64,000 bases of DNA. Source: Beijerinckiaceae bacterium. GTDB lineage: Bacteria; Pseudomonadota; Alphaproteobacteria; Rhizobiales; Beijerinckiaceae. Shown piece by piece: positions 8,461 to 18,740 of the stretch (position 1 is the first letter of the stretch; each line of letters starts with the position of its first letter). The notes below the pieces were generated by a model, which searched no databases, was not told the DNA's origin, and was given only the letters and a program-made list of their open reading frames with translations. The position numbers and the translations under genes are program-made. The stretch is from the NCBI GenBank assembly GCA_947452005.1, contig CANGBC010000003.1, forward strand, positions 124,001 to 188,000. The letters are read 5' to 3'.

Positions 8461-10652
8461 ATATTCATACCTCGCGCCGCAATTTTCTGAAGAGCACAGG
8501 CGCTCTCTTCATCGCCATTCCCTTTGCCTCCGAGCTGAAAGCCGAGGTCATCTCCGGCAAGACAGTCGATGCCGCACAAGTGGACGCCTATCTCGCGCTC
8601 CACGCTGATGGCACAGCGACGATCTATTCCGGCAAGGTTGATCTGGGCACTGGTCTGCGCGCGGCCTTCCCGCAGATTGCAGCCGAAGAACTGGGCCTGC
8701 CGATCAACAAGATCAAACTGATCGAAGGCGACACGCTGCTCACCCCCGATCAGGGCCCGACCTCGGGTTCCAACGGCATTCCCAAAGGCGGGATGCAATT
8801 GCGCCAGGCGGCGGCCACTGCGCGTCAGGCTTTGATCAAGCTTGCAGCCGAAAAACTGGGCAAGCCGGCCAATGAACTCGACGCCATTGATGGCGAAGTG
8901 CGCCCGAAAGCCGGTGGCGCTGGCATGTCTTTCGCCAGCCTCGTCACCGACAAGGGTTTCGAGCTGAAGCTCGATTCCAAAGCGCCAGTGCGTGATCCCA
9001 AAACGCATAAATATGTCGGCAAGCATGTGCCGCGCCCCGACATTCCGGCGAAAGCCACGGGCCGCTTTGTTTACATGCATGATCTGGACGTGCCCGGCAT
9101 GTTGCATGGCCGCACGATCCGCCCTGCCGTGATCGGTGCGGAACTTGTGTCGGTCGATGAAAGCTCAATTGCCTCCATTCCCGGCGCCAAAGTCGTGCGC
9201 ATGAAAAACTTCTTGGGCGTTGTCGCGCCGGATGAATGGGATGCCGTGCGCGCCGCCAAAATGCTGAAGGCTGAATGGAAGGGCGGCGGCTTGCCGACCG
9301 ATTCCGCCGGTCTTCGTGATTACGTCAAAGCGCAGAAGGTCAGCGAGACCGAAGCGCTCGACAAAGCGGGCGACTTTGCAGGTGCCTATGCAGCCGCGCC
9401 CAAAAAGCTCTCGGGCGAGTTTTATTGGCCAGCCCAAAGCCACGCCTCCATGGGGCCCTCTTGCGCCATTGCCGATGTGAAAGCCGATGAGGCCACCATC
9501 TGGTGCTCGTCGCAAGGCACGCATCGCTATGCCAAACATTTTGCCACCATGCTCGGCCTGCCCGCCAATAAACTGCGCATGCATTATCTGGATGGCGCTG
9601 GCTGCTATGGCATGAATGGCCATGAAGATGCTGCCGCAGATGCTGCCTTCATGTCGAAAGCTGTTGGAAAGCCGGTGCGCGTGCAATGGTCGCGTGAAGA
9701 TGAACATGCGCTTGACCCGAAGGGTCCGGCACAGGTCATCACGCAAGAAGCGGCTTTGTCGGCCGATGGCAAGATCGTGGCTTGGCACACGACCATGCGG
9801 TGCCCAAAGCCAACCGCCAATCTGCCAACCATTCCCCTGCTCGCACCTGTGGAAGCAGATGCAAAACAGGCGAAAGGCATTGCCACCGGCTCACTCTCGT
9901 CGGGCGGCAAGCCGCCTTATGATGTGCCCAATCTGCTCGTCGAAGTGCATTGGCTGGAAGATACACCCTTGCGCCCTTCGCATTTGCGCGCCCCCGGCAA
10001 GATCGGCAATTGCTTGGCGGTTGAAACTTTCATGGATGAGCTGGCACTGGCTGCTGGCAAAGATCCGGTTGAGTTTCGCCTCGCTTACCTCTCCGATCCG
10101 CGTGGTCGCGAAGCGGTGGAGCGTGTCGCCAAACTGTTCAACTGGGACAAGCGCGTCGAGCCGCGCCGCAATGGCAAGGGTCGCGGCATTGGCTTTACGC
10201 AATATAAAGGCGACGAAACCTATGTCGCGATTGCGATGGAAGTGGATGTCTCAGCCGATGGCCACATCAAAGTGACACGTGTCGCCGCCACCCATGATTG
10301 CGGACAGATCATCTCGCCAGATGGCGTGCGCTCGCAAGTCGAGGGCTGCATCTTGCAGACCATCGGCCGCACGCTCTTTGAAGAGGTGAAGTTCGACCGC
10401 AACCATGTAACGAGCCGCGACTGGGCGAGCTATCCGATCCTCACCTTCCCGGATGTGCCGGAAATGAAGATTGAATTGATCGACCGCCCGAACGAGCCAC
10501 CGCGTGGTGCGGGTGAAGCAGCGACTGCGCCTGTGGCCGCAGCACTTGCCAATGCGGTGTTCGATGCCACCGGCATTCGCCTGCGCACCGTGCCGTTCAC
10601 CGCTGCACGCGTGAAATCGGCTATGGCCGATACAGGCGTGAAGTTCGGGTGA
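8457..10652 (+). CDS. molybdopterin-binding subunit of xanthine dehydrogenase-family oxidoreductase (isoquinoline 1-oxidoreductase beta-like)
   Basis: 731 aa; ATGA overlap with small subunit; Tat-like SRRNFLKS N-terminus; LRAPG and GAGEAAT motifs of the family. Confidence 0.9.
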   Translation: MNIHTSRRNFLKSTGALFIAIPFASELKAEVISGKTVDAAQVDAYLALHADGTATIYSGKVDLGTGLRAAFPQIAAEELGLPINKIKLIEGDTLLTPDQGPTSGSNGIPKGGMQLRQAAATARQALIKLAAEKLGKPANELDAIDGEVRPKAGGAGMSFASLVTDKGFELKLDSKAPVRDPKTHKYVGKHVPRPDIPAKATGRFVYMHDLDVPGMLHGRTIRPAVIGAELVSVDESSIASIPGAKVVRMKNFLGVVAPDEWDAVRAAKMLKAEWKGGGLPTDSAGLRDYVKAQKVSETEALDKAGDFAGAYAAAPKKLSGEFYWPAQSHASMGPSCAIADVKADEATIWCSSQGTHRYAKHFATMLGLPANKLRMHYLDGAGCYGMNGHEDAAADAAFMSKAVGKPVRVQWSREDEHALDPKGPAQVITQEAALSADGKIVAWHTTMRCPKPTANLPTIPLLAPVEADAKQAKGIATGSLSSGGKPPYDVPNLLVEVHWLEDTPLRPSHLRAPGKIGNCLAVETFMDELALAAGKDPVEFRLAYLSDPRGREAVERVAKLFNWDKRVEPRRNGKGRGIGFTQYKGDETYVAIAMEVDVSADGHIKVTRVAATHDCGQIISPDGVRSQVEGCILQTIGRTLFEEVKFDRNHVTSRDWASYPILTFPDVPEMKIELIDRPNEPPRGAGEAATAPVAAALANAVFDATGIRLRTVPFTAARVKSAMADTGVKFG

Positions 10653-10659
10653 TGAGAGC

Positions 10660-10792
10660 CACTCCCCTCTCCCGCTTTGCGGGAGAGGGTGTCATGCGCA
10701 GCATGACGGGTGAGGGTGAGTGCAGCTGAACCGCCCTCATCCGTCCGCCTCCGGCGGCCACCTTCTCCCGCCAGCGGGAGAAGGAGACGCTC
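10660..10792. repeat. GC-rich intergenic palindromic repeat (family 2)
   Basis: CCCTCTCCCGCTTTGCGGGAGAGGG ... CCCTCATCCGTCCGCCTCCGGCGG ... CTTCTCCCGCCAGCGGGAGAAGG: three nested hairpins. Confidence 0.75.
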
Positions 10793-10811
10793 ACACAATT
10801 CGGAAAACAAA

Positions 10812-11795
10812 ATGAAGATCATCCGCACCGCCGCCACACTTGCGGCCCTCTTCGCCGCCCCCGCCTTTGCGCAAACCAAAATCACCGTCGTCACCTTTGC
10901 AGGTGCGACCAACCTCCCCGTGTGGATTGCGATGGACAAGGGCCATTTCGCCAAGCAGGGGCTGGACGTCACCCATGAAGTCACGCGCGGCTCGACAGCT
11001 GCGATTGAGGGCATGATGAGTGGCAAATATCAATTTGCCTCGACCGCCTTCGACAATACGATTGCCAATATTGAGGGCCAAGGCGACGTGTCCATTGCGG
11101 GCTTTGATCTCATCGGCATTGCCGGTGTTCATTCCGGCATGAACAAGATTGTCGTCACACCCGAGATTAAAAACTTTGCTGACCTCAAAGGCAAAGTCGT
11201 GGCGAGTGATGCTTTGACCAGCGGCTATGGACTTGTGTTGGTGCGCATTCTGGAAATGAATGGATTGAAGCGCGAGCGTGATTTTTCAGCGCTGGCTGTG
11301 GGCTCGGGCCCCAATCGCCTGAAAGCCATGCTGGAAGGCAAGGCGCAAGCTGCTGCCCTCTCCTCGCCCGATGACATCGAAGCCAAAAAAGCGGGCATGC
11401 GCGTGCTCGCAGATGCGACCGAGATTATCGGCGCCTATCAGGGCTCGGCCTTTGTGGTGCGCCGCGCTTATGTCAAGGACCATGAAAAAGAGGTCGTCGC
11501 CTTTCTGCGCGCCATGATTATTGCAAGCGATGAAGTGTTTGCCGACAAGGCTGGCGCCATTGCCACGATGCGCGCGCGCATCAAGGGATTGTCAGCTGAA
11601 GATGCTGAAGTCATCTACACTGACATGACGGCCGGCAAAGGCGGGCTGAACCGCCGCGCTGCCATGAATATGGAGGGCGTGAAGACGCTGATCGCGCTGC
11701 GCAATGAATTGAGCGGCGCCAAGAAGATCGATTCTCCGCCCACCAAATATGTCGATCTCAGCTTTTATGAGAAGGCGCTGGCAGGTCTTAAATAA
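10812..11795 (+). CDS. ABC transporter substrate-binding protein (NMT1/SsuA/THI5-like)
   Basis: Signal peptide then KITVVTFAGATNLPVWIAMDKGHFAKQGLDVTHE. Confidence 0.85.
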   Translation: MKIIRTAATLAALFAAPAFAQTKITVVTFAGATNLPVWIAMDKGHFAKQGLDVTHEVTRGSTAAIEGMMSGKYQFASTAFDNTIANIEGQGDVSIAGFDLIGIAGVHSGMNKIVVTPEIKNFADLKGKVVASDALTSGYGLVLVRILEMNGLKRERDFSALAVGSGPNRLKAMLEGKAQAAALSSPDDIEAKKAGMRVLADATEIIGAYQGSAFVVRRAYVKDHEKEVVAFLRAMIIASDEVFADKAGAIATMRARIKGLSAEDAEVIYTDMTAGKGGLNRRAAMNMEGVKTLIALRNELSGAKKIDSPPTKYVDLSFYEKALAGLK

Positions 11796-11814
11796 GAGGC
11801 AACAACGCCAGCCT

Positions 11815-11897
11815 CGTCATTGCGAGGAGCGAAGCGACGCGGCAATCCAGAGCCTCACGTGAGGCCACTGGATTGCTTCGCTGCGCTCGCAATGACG
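11815..11897. repeat. dispersed palindromic intergenic repeat (family 1, copy B)
   Basis: CGTCATTGCGAGGAGCGAAGCGACGCGGCAATCCAGAG...CTGGATTGCTTCGCTGCGCTCGCAATGACG. Confidence 0.9.
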
Positions 11898-11943
11898 GCG
11901 GAGAGGCTGTCCTCTGCATTCCGTCATTGCGAAAAGGCTCGTC

Positions 11944-13002
11944 TTATCGGCTGTACTTCAGCGACTTCATGTCGATGACGAAGCGATATTTCACATCGCT
12001 CTTCAACATGCGCTCATAGGCTTCGTTGATCTTCTGCATCGGGATCGTCTCAATATGCGAGGCAATGCCGTGTTTGGCGCAGAAGTCGAGCATGTCCTGC
12101 GTTTCTTCAATGCCACCAATCAAGGAGCCTACCAGCTGGCGGCGCTTCAAGATCAGATTGAAGACACCGGGTGCGGGATGGGGCGAGGCTGGCGCGCCGA
12201 CGAGGCACATCACACCATCGCGCTTCAGGGCGTTCAGATAGGGGTCCAGATCATGCGGAGCAGCTACCGTATTGATGATGAAATCAAAGGTCGCAAATTC
12301 CTTCGCCATGGCCTCGGCATCTTTGGAGATGACTACGCGTTCTGCGCCAAGCTTTTTGGCATCTTCCAGCTTGCCGGGCGAGGTGGTGAACAAAGTCACA
12401 TGCGCACCCATGGCTTTCGCAATCTGGATAGCCATATGCCCCAGACCACCCAAACCCACCACGCCAACATTCTGCCCAGGCGACACGCGCCAACGGCGCA
12501 TCGGCGAATAGGTGGTAATGCCCGCACACAACAGCGGTGCTGCAGCTGCCAGATCAAGACCGGCCGGAATTTTCAGCACAAAGGATTCATCAACAACGAT
12601 GCGGTCTGAATAGCCGCCATAGGTGTTTTCCGAACCACCAAAGAGACTGCCATTATAGGTGCCGGTGAAACCGCTTTCGCAATATTGCTCCAGACCCTCT
12701 TTGCAGGATGCGCAATGGCGGCAGGAATCGACCATGCAGCCCACGCCGACCAGATCATCCGCTTTGAACTTGCTGACGCTTGAGCCCACGCGGCTGACGC
12801 GCCCGACGATCTCATGTCCAGGCACGCTGGGATAAAGCGTATTGCCCCATTCACCGCGCGCCGTGTGCAGATCCGAATGGCACACGCCGCAGAACAGAAT
12901 GTCGATGTCGACGTCCTTTTCACCGGGCTCGCGACGCTCGAAGGAAAATGACGCCAAAGGGGTGCTGGCGTCAGTGGCAGCAAAGCCGAAAGCCTTGGTC
13001 AT
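11944..13002 (-). CDS. zinc-dependent NAD(P) alcohol dehydrogenase (YahK/AdhC-like)
   Basis: CGVCHSDLHTARGEWG, VPGHEIVGRV, structural Zn cysteines (CRHCASCKEGLEQYC), VGVVGLGGLGHMAIQIAKAMG. Confidence 0.92.
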   Translation of the reverse strand: MTKAFGFAATDASTPLASFSFERREPGEKDVDIDILFCGVCHSDLHTARGEWGNTLYPSVPGHEIVGRVSRVGSSVSKFKADDLVGVGCMVDSCRHCASCKEGLEQYCESGFTGTYNGSLFGGSENTYGGYSDRIVVDESFVLKIPAGLDLAAAAPLLCAGITTYSPMRRWRVSPGQNVGVVGLGGLGHMAIQIAKAMGAHVTLFTTSPGKLEDAKKLGAERVVISKDAEAMAKEFATFDFIINTVAAPHDLDPYLNALKRDGVMCLVGAPASPHPAPGVFNLILKRRQLVGSLIGGIEETQDMLDFCAKHGIASHIETIPMQKINEAYERMLKSDVKYRFVIDMKSLKYSR

Positions 13003-13082
13003 GATTGTCTCCGGGAAAAGAATGGTACGTCTGTATGTGACGCAAAAGGAGAAAAGAACAAGGGGTGGTGCCAAAATGCAAA

Positions 13083-13108
13083 AATCCAGAGGCCGAGGCC
13101 TCTGGATT
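13083..13108. terminator. perfect 12-bp-arm hairpin in the MFS-ADH intergenic region
   Basis: AATCCAGAGGCC-GA-GGCCTCTGGATT; lies downstream of the minus-strand MFS gene. Shares the core of repeat family 1. Confidence 0.5.
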
Positions 13109-13135
13109 GCTTTGCTTGTGCTGGATCAACGATGC

Positions 13136-14407
13136 TTATTCAGCGGCTGCCACAGCCACACCAGCGGGGAGCGATGCATTTCCGGCAATATGACGGGCGC
13201 GCATCTTCTTCAGGACGAACAGGGCCAGCAGGCCTGTTGCGACATCCATAGCCACTGCGATGAGGAAAACCGGAACCCAACTGCCAGCTGAATCATGGAT
13301 TGCAGCAGCCACCGGCCCACCCAGCACGGAACCAATGCCCTGCGACATGTAGAGGAAGCCGTAATTGGTCGTCGCTTTCTTGGTGCCAAATGTATCGGTC
13401 AGCGTGGAGGGGAAGAGCGAGAAAATCTCACCCCAACCAAAGAAGACCAGACCCGAGAGCAACACGAAGGCCAGTGCATTGTCGCGAAACAGCAGCAGAA
13501 GCAGAATGGCCACAGCCTCGAGCAAGAAGGCAATGCCCATCGTGTTTTCGCGACCGATGCGATCTGAGACCCAGCCGAAGAAGGGGCGCGTGAATCCGTT
13601 GAGCATGCGATCCACTGTCAGCGCCAGCGGCAAAGCGGCCATGCCGTAAAGGACAACATCAGCCACACCAAATTCGCGCGCGAAATTGGCGAAGTTTGAG
13701 GTCACCATCAGGCCGCCAGTCGACATCATGGTCATCATGCCAAACATTAGCCAGAAGACAGGCGTCTTCAGCATGTCTTTTGGGTCGGTATCCTTGCCCG
13801 TCGCAATCGTCTCAACAGGCGGAGGCAGAACATCGCTGGTGGTGGGTGAGCGCAGACCAAGTGCAGCTGCGACACCAATAAAGCCAAGGATCATGCCGAA
13901 GACCATCAGCGTCGACGAATAGCCAGATGCCTTGATCATCGTGTCGATCGGGAAAGTCGTGAGCAAAGCGCCCATGCCATAGCCTGCCGCCACCATGCCA
14001 ATGGCAAAGCCGCGCTTGTCAGGGAACCAGCGTGCCATCAGACCGATGATGCCAATATAAACAATGCCTGTGCCGACGCCGCACAATCCGCCGTAGGTGA
14101 GATAAAGCATGGTGAGGCTGGTGGCTTGCGCCGATGCAATCCAGCCCAAGCCCGACATGGCAGCGCCCGCCGCCACAAGTGTTCGGGGCCCGAACTTTTC
14201 AACGAGCCAGCCTTGCGCAGGCGAGAGCCACGTTTGCAAAACGATCAGCAGAGAAAATGTAATCTGCAGAGCAGGAAGCGAAGCACCTGTCGCGCCCTGG
14301 AACGGTTTGACGAAAAGGGTCCAGACATATTGCGGGCTTGAGATCGACATCATAACGATCAGACCAAGCACCAATTGTATCCATCGCGTCTTCGAAACAG
14401 CAGACAT
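13136..14407 (-). CDS. MFS transporter, oxalate/formate antiporter-like
   Basis: 12-TM MFS; SSPQYVWTLFVKPFQ N-terminus typical of OxlT-like carriers. Confidence 0.8.
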   Translation of the reverse strand: MSAVSKTRWIQLVLGLIVMMSISSPQYVWTLFVKPFQGATGASLPALQITFSLLIVLQTWLSPAQGWLVEKFGPRTLVAAGAAMSGLGWIASAQATSLTMLYLTYGGLCGVGTGIVYIGIIGLMARWFPDKRGFAIGMVAAGYGMGALLTTFPIDTMIKASGYSSTLMVFGMILGFIGVAAALGLRSPTTSDVLPPPVETIATGKDTDPKDMLKTPVFWLMFGMMTMMSTGGLMVTSNFANFAREFGVADVVLYGMAALPLALTVDRMLNGFTRPFFGWVSDRIGRENTMGIAFLLEAVAILLLLLFRDNALAFVLLSGLVFFGWGEIFSLFPSTLTDTFGTKKATTNYGFLYMSQGIGSVLGGPVAAAIHDSAGSWVPVFLIAVAMDVATGLLALFVLKKMRARHIAGNASLPAGVAVAAAE

Positions 14408-14562
14408 GCTATTCTCCATTACCAAATGATGGCAAAGAAAAAGCAAGCGATGTGCCAAAGTCACTTTCGAGAGAGGCGACGGATTTATTGCAAGAGTGTA
14501 CCCCTCAATTGCACGTTTTCAATGCAATGCGCGCAAATCTAGGGCTTTGTGCTGAAATGAAA

Positions 14563-14585
14563 AAAGCGCTGTGATCCAGCGCTTT
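14563..14585 (-). terminator. terminator downstream of ggt
   Basis: AAAGCGCTG-TGATC-CAGCGCTTT with A-run on the left (T-run on minus strand). Confidence 0.75.
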
Positions 14586-14606
14586 CTTTTCATCGTAGGG
14601 CCGCGC

Positions 14607-16196
14607 TCAAAAGCCGAGAGCTGCGCCATCGCTGCGTGGATCTGTCGCACCTTCAAACATACCGCTGCTATGGCGAACAATCGCGCCGGCATGGCCCATT
14701 GTGCTGGTGAATTCTGGAAGCACTTCGACATTGTGGCCCACCTCGCGCAGACGCGCGATGAGATCTGGTGAAAAGCGACTCTCCACTTTCAGCGTGACGC
14801 TCTCTTCGCCCCAGGTTTTTCCAAGCAACCAGCGCGGTGCGGTGATGGAGGCCTGCAAGCCTTGGCCAAACATGCCATAGCGCGAAAAGACAGCGGATTG
14901 CGTTTGTGGCTGACCCTCGCCACCCATGGTGCCATAGACCATGCAGCGCCCGTCATCGAATTTGGCCATAGCAGGGTTCAGCGTATGGAAAGGCTTGCGC
15001 CCGGCACCAATCACGCGCGGGCCATTGCCTGAGAGCGCAAAGCTCGCACCGCGGTTTTGCCAGACGACCCCGGTCTGGGGCAGCACACAGCCCGAACCGA
15101 ATTCAAAAAAAATGCTCTGGATGAAAGACACAGCCAGACCATTGCCATCAATCGCACCGAGCCAAACTGTATCGCCAGCACTGGCAGGCTGCGGCCACGG
15201 CAATGCCTGCTTCATGTCAATGCGCTTTGCCAATTCATCAAGCTTTGCGCTCGTCAGATAGGCAGCGGTATCTTCGCTCATCGAACCGGGATCACCCACG
15301 ACACGATCGCGCACGAGAAAGGCTTGCTTGGTGGATTCGACCAAGCCGTGCAGATGATCAAAGCCTTCTGCCGCTTGCACGCCGAGGCGATCAAACAAAG
15401 CGAGGATCATCAGCGAAGCGAGGCCCTGTGTGGGCGGTGGGAAATTGAACAATTTTGCGCCGCGCACCGGCACGCTGAGTGCTTCGCGCCGCTGAGCACA
15501 ATGGGCGGCTAGATCGGCCGCAGCCACCGGCGAACCAATGGCCGCCAGATCTGCGGCAAGATCGGCGGCGATAGAGCCTGTATAAAAATCCTGCGTGCCC
15601 TTGTCAGCCAAGCGGCGCAGCGTGCGCCCCAGCGCTGGCAATTTCATCACCGCGCCTTCGGCCGGCGGCGCTCCATGGGCCAGAAAATGCTCGGCAAAGC
15701 CTGGCACATCTTTCAATTCAGGTAATTTCGATGTGGTGAGCTCGTTCTGGCTGGCCGTGACAGGAAAGCCATTTTCGGCAGACCAAGCCGCATCTTCGAT
15801 CAGACGCGCGAGTGGCAGCTTGCCGCCCATTTCCGCAGACAAGCGCAAGACCTCACCCCAGCCAGACACGGTGCCAGCCACCGTATTGGCAGCGAGTGGT
15901 CCGCGTTGGGGAATCGCACTCAGTCCGCGGGAGGCATAAAACGCAGGCGAGGCTGCGGCGGCCGCGCCACCACACGCATCAACGGCAAGTGGATCTGCGC
16001 CATCTTTCGAGATGAGCCAGAAACCATCGCCACCGATCGCCGTCATATGCGGATAAACAACTGCCAAGGACGCTGCCATGGCGACAGTCGCCTCAATGGC
16101 ATTGCCGCCCTCACGCAAGACGCGCAGGCCTGCTTCGCTGGCCAGATGATTGGGAGATGTGACCATGCCGCGAAGGGCGCGGGGCGTATTGAGCAT
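14607..16196 (-). CDS. gamma-glutamyltransferase family protein
   Basis: SPNHLASEAGLRVLREGGNAIEATVAMAASLAVVYPHMTAIGGDGFWLI; GDTVWLGAIDGNGLAVSFIQS. Confidence 0.9.
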   Translation of the reverse strand: MLNTPRALRGMVTSPNHLASEAGLRVLREGGNAIEATVAMAASLAVVYPHMTAIGGDGFWLISKDGADPLAVDACGGAAAAASPAFYASRGLSAIPQRGPLAANTVAGTVSGWGEVLRLSAEMGGKLPLARLIEDAAWSAENGFPVTASQNELTTSKLPELKDVPGFAEHFLAHGAPPAEGAVMKLPALGRTLRRLADKGTQDFYTGSIAADLAADLAAIGSPVAAADLAAHCAQRREALSVPVRGAKLFNFPPPTQGLASLMILALFDRLGVQAAEGFDHLHGLVESTKQAFLVRDRVVGDPGSMSEDTAAYLTSAKLDELAKRIDMKQALPWPQPASAGDTVWLGAIDGNGLAVSFIQSIFFEFGSGCVLPQTGVVWQNRGASFALSGNGPRVIGAGRKPFHTLNPAMAKFDDGRCMVYGTMGGEGQPQTQSAVFSRYGMFGQGLQASITAPRWLLGKTWGEESVTLKVESRFSPDLIARLREVGHNVEVLPEFTSTMGHAGAIVRHSSGMFEGATDPRSDGAALGF

Positions 16197-16253
16197 TGTT
16201 GTGATCCCTCGTGATATCGCGCGCTCTACGCAAATCGCGTGCCGCGCAGCCTC

Positions 16254-16336
16254 TCAACCATTCGAGGAGCTGAACGACGCGGCAATCCAGAGGCCGCGCG
16301 TCGGGCTTCTGGATTGCTTCGCTTCGCTCGCAATGA
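16254..16336. repeat. dispersed palindromic intergenic repeat (family 1, degenerate copy C)
   Basis: CGAGGAGCTGAACGACGCGGCAATCCAGAGGC...TTCTGGATTGCTTCGCTTCGCTCGCAATGA. Confidence 0.75.
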
Positions 16337-16347
16337 TTGCAGGCGCG

Positions 16348-17925
16348 TTAGGCCGCGGCTTTGACCTCTGCCGGCAAGCGGATCAGATAATCAAAAGCTG
16401 ACAGACCTGCCTTTGCGCCCTCACCCAAAGCAATGATGATTTGCTTGTAGGGTGTGGTCGTTGCATCGCCGCCTGCAAATACGCCAGGAAGCGAGGTGGC
16501 GCCATGCGCATCCACTTCGATCTCGCCACGCGGAGACAGCGCCAACACGCCCTTGAGCCATTCCGTGTTGGGCACAAGACCGATCTGCACGAAGATCCCT
16601 TCGAGCTCGAGGGTCTTGGCCTCGCCCGTGCCGCGATCTGTATAGGCCAGCGCACTCACCTTGACGCCATCGCCCAGAACTTCCGTTGTCTGAGCATTGG
16701 TGACGATGGACACATTGGAAAGCGAGCGCAACTTGTTTTGCAACACGGCATCCGCGCGCAGCTTCGTGTCCCATTCGATCAAGGTGACATGGGCCACGAG
16801 ACCGGCCAGATCGATGGCTGCTTCCACACCGGAATTGCCGCCACCAATCACCGCCACGCGCTTGCCCTTGAACAAAGGCCCGTCGCAATGCGGGCAATAG
16901 GCAACGCCCTTGTTGCGATATTGCTCTTCACCCGGCACGTTCATCTGGCGCCAGCGTGCACCTGTGGAAAGGATGAGCGTCTTGGCCTTGAGCGAAGCGC
17001 CATTGGCGAGTTTGATCTCGTGATAGCCACCCGCAACAGAGGCCGGCACGAGGGCAGTTGCTGTTTGCAGGCCCATAATGTCGACTTCATATTCGCGCAC
17101 ATGTTGTTCGAGCTGGGCGGCGAGCTTCGGGCCTTCCGTGTGTTGCACGGAGATGAAGTTTTCAATGCCCATCGTATCGAGCACCTGACCGCCAAAGCGC
17201 TCAGCCACCAGACCCGTGCGAATGCCCTTGCGTGCCGTATAAACAGCTGCAGCCGCACCAGCCGGGCCACCGCCCACGATCAACACTTCGAAGGCTTCTT
17301 TGTGCTTGATGGCCTCAGCTGCACGATCCGCTGCACCCGTGTCGAGCTTGGCCAGAATCTGCTCAAGCGACATGCGGCCCTGCGCGAAGGGTTCGCCATT
17401 CAGATAGACTGACGGCACAGCCATGATCTGGCGATCATCGACTTCCTTCTGGTTGAGCGCGCCATCGATTGCGACGTGCTTGATGTTCGCATTCAGCGCG
17501 CCCATCAGGTTCAGCGCCTGCACAACGTCAGGGCAATTCTGGCACGACAGCGAGAAATAGGTTTCGAACACGAAGGTGCCCTGCAGATTGCGGATCTGCT
17601 CCAGCACAGCTTCGTCTTCCTTGGGCGGATGACCGCCGACCTGCAGCACGGCCAGAATGAGCGAGTTGAACTCATGGCCCATCGGGAGGCCAGCGAAGGC
17701 GACGCCAATGTCTGTGCCAGCGCGGTTGATCGCGAAGGAGGGCTTGCGTGCATCTGTGCCATCGAGGCGCAGAGAAATTTTGTCGGATAGCGGCGCGATG
17801 TCTTCGAGCAGCTCCTTCATCTCCTGCGACTTGGCGCTGTCGTCGAGCGAGGCGACCAGTTCAAGCGGCATTTGAATGCGCTCAAAATAGCTCTGCAACT
17901 GGCCCTTCAGATTGGCGTCTAGCAT
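16348..17925 (-). CDS. ahpF: alkyl hydroperoxide reductase subunit F
   Basis: 525 aa; N-terminal thioredoxin-like part with [11 protein letters not shown] domain with [32 protein letters not shown]. Confidence 0.95.
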   Translation of the reverse strand: MLDANLKGQLQSYFERIQMPLELVASLDDSAKSQEMKELLEDIAPLSDKISLRLDGTDARKPSFAINRAGTDIGVAFAGLPMGHEFNSLILAVLQVGGHPPKEDEAVLEQIRNLQGTFVFETYFSLSCQNCPDVVQALNLMGALNANIKHVAIDGALNQKEVDDRQIMAVPSVYLNGEPFAQGRMSLEQILAKLDTGAADRAAEAIKHKEAFEVLIVGGGPAGAAAAVYTARKGIRTGLVAERFGGQVLDTMGIENFISVQHTEGPKLAAQLEQHVREYEVDIMGLQTATALVPASVAGGYHEIKLANGASLKAKTLILSTGARWRQMNVPGEEQYRNKGVAYCPHCDGPLFKGKRVAVIGGGNSGVEAAIDLAGLVAHVTLIEWDTKLRADAVLQNKLRSLSNVSIVTNAQTTEVLGDGVKVSALAYTDRGTGEAKTLELEGIFVQIGLVPNTEWLKGVLALSPRGEIEVDAHGATSLPGVFAGGDATTTPYKQIIIALGEGAKAGLSAFDYLIRLPAEVKAAA

Positions 17926-18038
17926 GGGAGGCTCCGAAAGTTCACGAGAGATCCTGGGGGAACCCCGGGCTTAAACAAAGCCCGGGGTGCGCACAGCCAT
18001 GCTCAGGGGCAGAGCATGACCGCACTTAACGTGTCAGA

Positions 18039-18602
18039 TTAGATCTTGCCGACGAGGTCGAGCGACGGGGCGAGAGTCTTCTCGCCTTCCTGCCACTTGG
18101 CCGGGCAGACTTCACCCGGATGCGACGCGACATACTGAGCAGCCTTGATCTTGCGCAGCAGTTCGGTCGCCGAGCGGCCAACGCCACCAGCGGTGATTTC
18201 AACGATCTGCACCTTGCCCTGCGGATCGATCACGAATGTGCCGCGATCAGCCAGGCCCGCTTCTTCGATCAGCACGTCGAAATTGCGCGAGATGTTGGTC
18301 GTCGGGTCACCAACCATCGTGTACTGGATCTTCTTGATGGCGGGCGAGGAATCGTGCCAGGCCTTGTGAGCGAAATGCGTGTCGGTGGAGACCGAGTAGA
18401 TCTCGACGCCGAGCTTCTGGAATTCAGCGTAATTGTCGGCGAGGTCTTCGAGCTCGGTCGGGCAGACGAAGGTGAAGTCGGCGGGGTAGAAGAACACAAC
18501 GGACCACTTGCCGTGCAGCGACTGGTCGGTCACTTCGATGAACTTGCCGCCCTTGAGGGCCTGGGCTTTGAAGGGCTTAATCTGTGAACCGATCAGCGAC
18601 AT
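18039..18602 (-). CDS. ahpC: alkyl hydroperoxide reductase subunit C (peroxiredoxin)
   Basis: [33 protein letters not shown]. Confidence 0.97.
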   Translation of the reverse strand: MSLIGSQIKPFKAQALKGGKFIEVTDQSLHGKWSVVFFYPADFTFVCPTELEDLADNYAEFQKLGVEIYSVSTDTHFAHKAWHDSSPAIKKIQYTMVGDPTTNISRNFDVLIEEAGLADRGTFVIDPQGKVQIVEITAGGVGRSATELLRKIKAAQYVASHPGEVCPAKWQEGEKTLAPSLDLVGKI

Positions 18603-18701
18603 AGGTTGCTCCTGCTTGATAGTCTGGGCCGGCAGAAAGCCGCCCTTGAAAGTGACTTGAGCTGTTTAGGTCGGTTTTACATCCAATAAAAGTGAATTAT
18701 T

Positions 18702-18728
18702 TCGATTGTTTTGATCGACTTTTTCGAT
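18702..18728. promoter_or_regulatory. putative OxyR-type operator in the ahpC/oxyR divergent region
   Basis: TCGAT-N7-ATCGA-N5-TCGAT. Confidence 0.45.
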
Positions 18729-18740
18729 TACTGAGCGCCC

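Noticed and set aside
10660-10792. Tandem hairpins as a possible CRISPR or structured ncRNA
   Set aside because: No regular repeat-spacer periodicity; resembles widespread GC-rich intergenic palindromes of alphaproteobacteria.
16441-17412. 323-aa plus-strand ORF antisense to ahpF
   Set aside because: Low-complexity, His/Arg/Cys-rich shadow translation of a conserved gene; typical high-GC antisense artefact.
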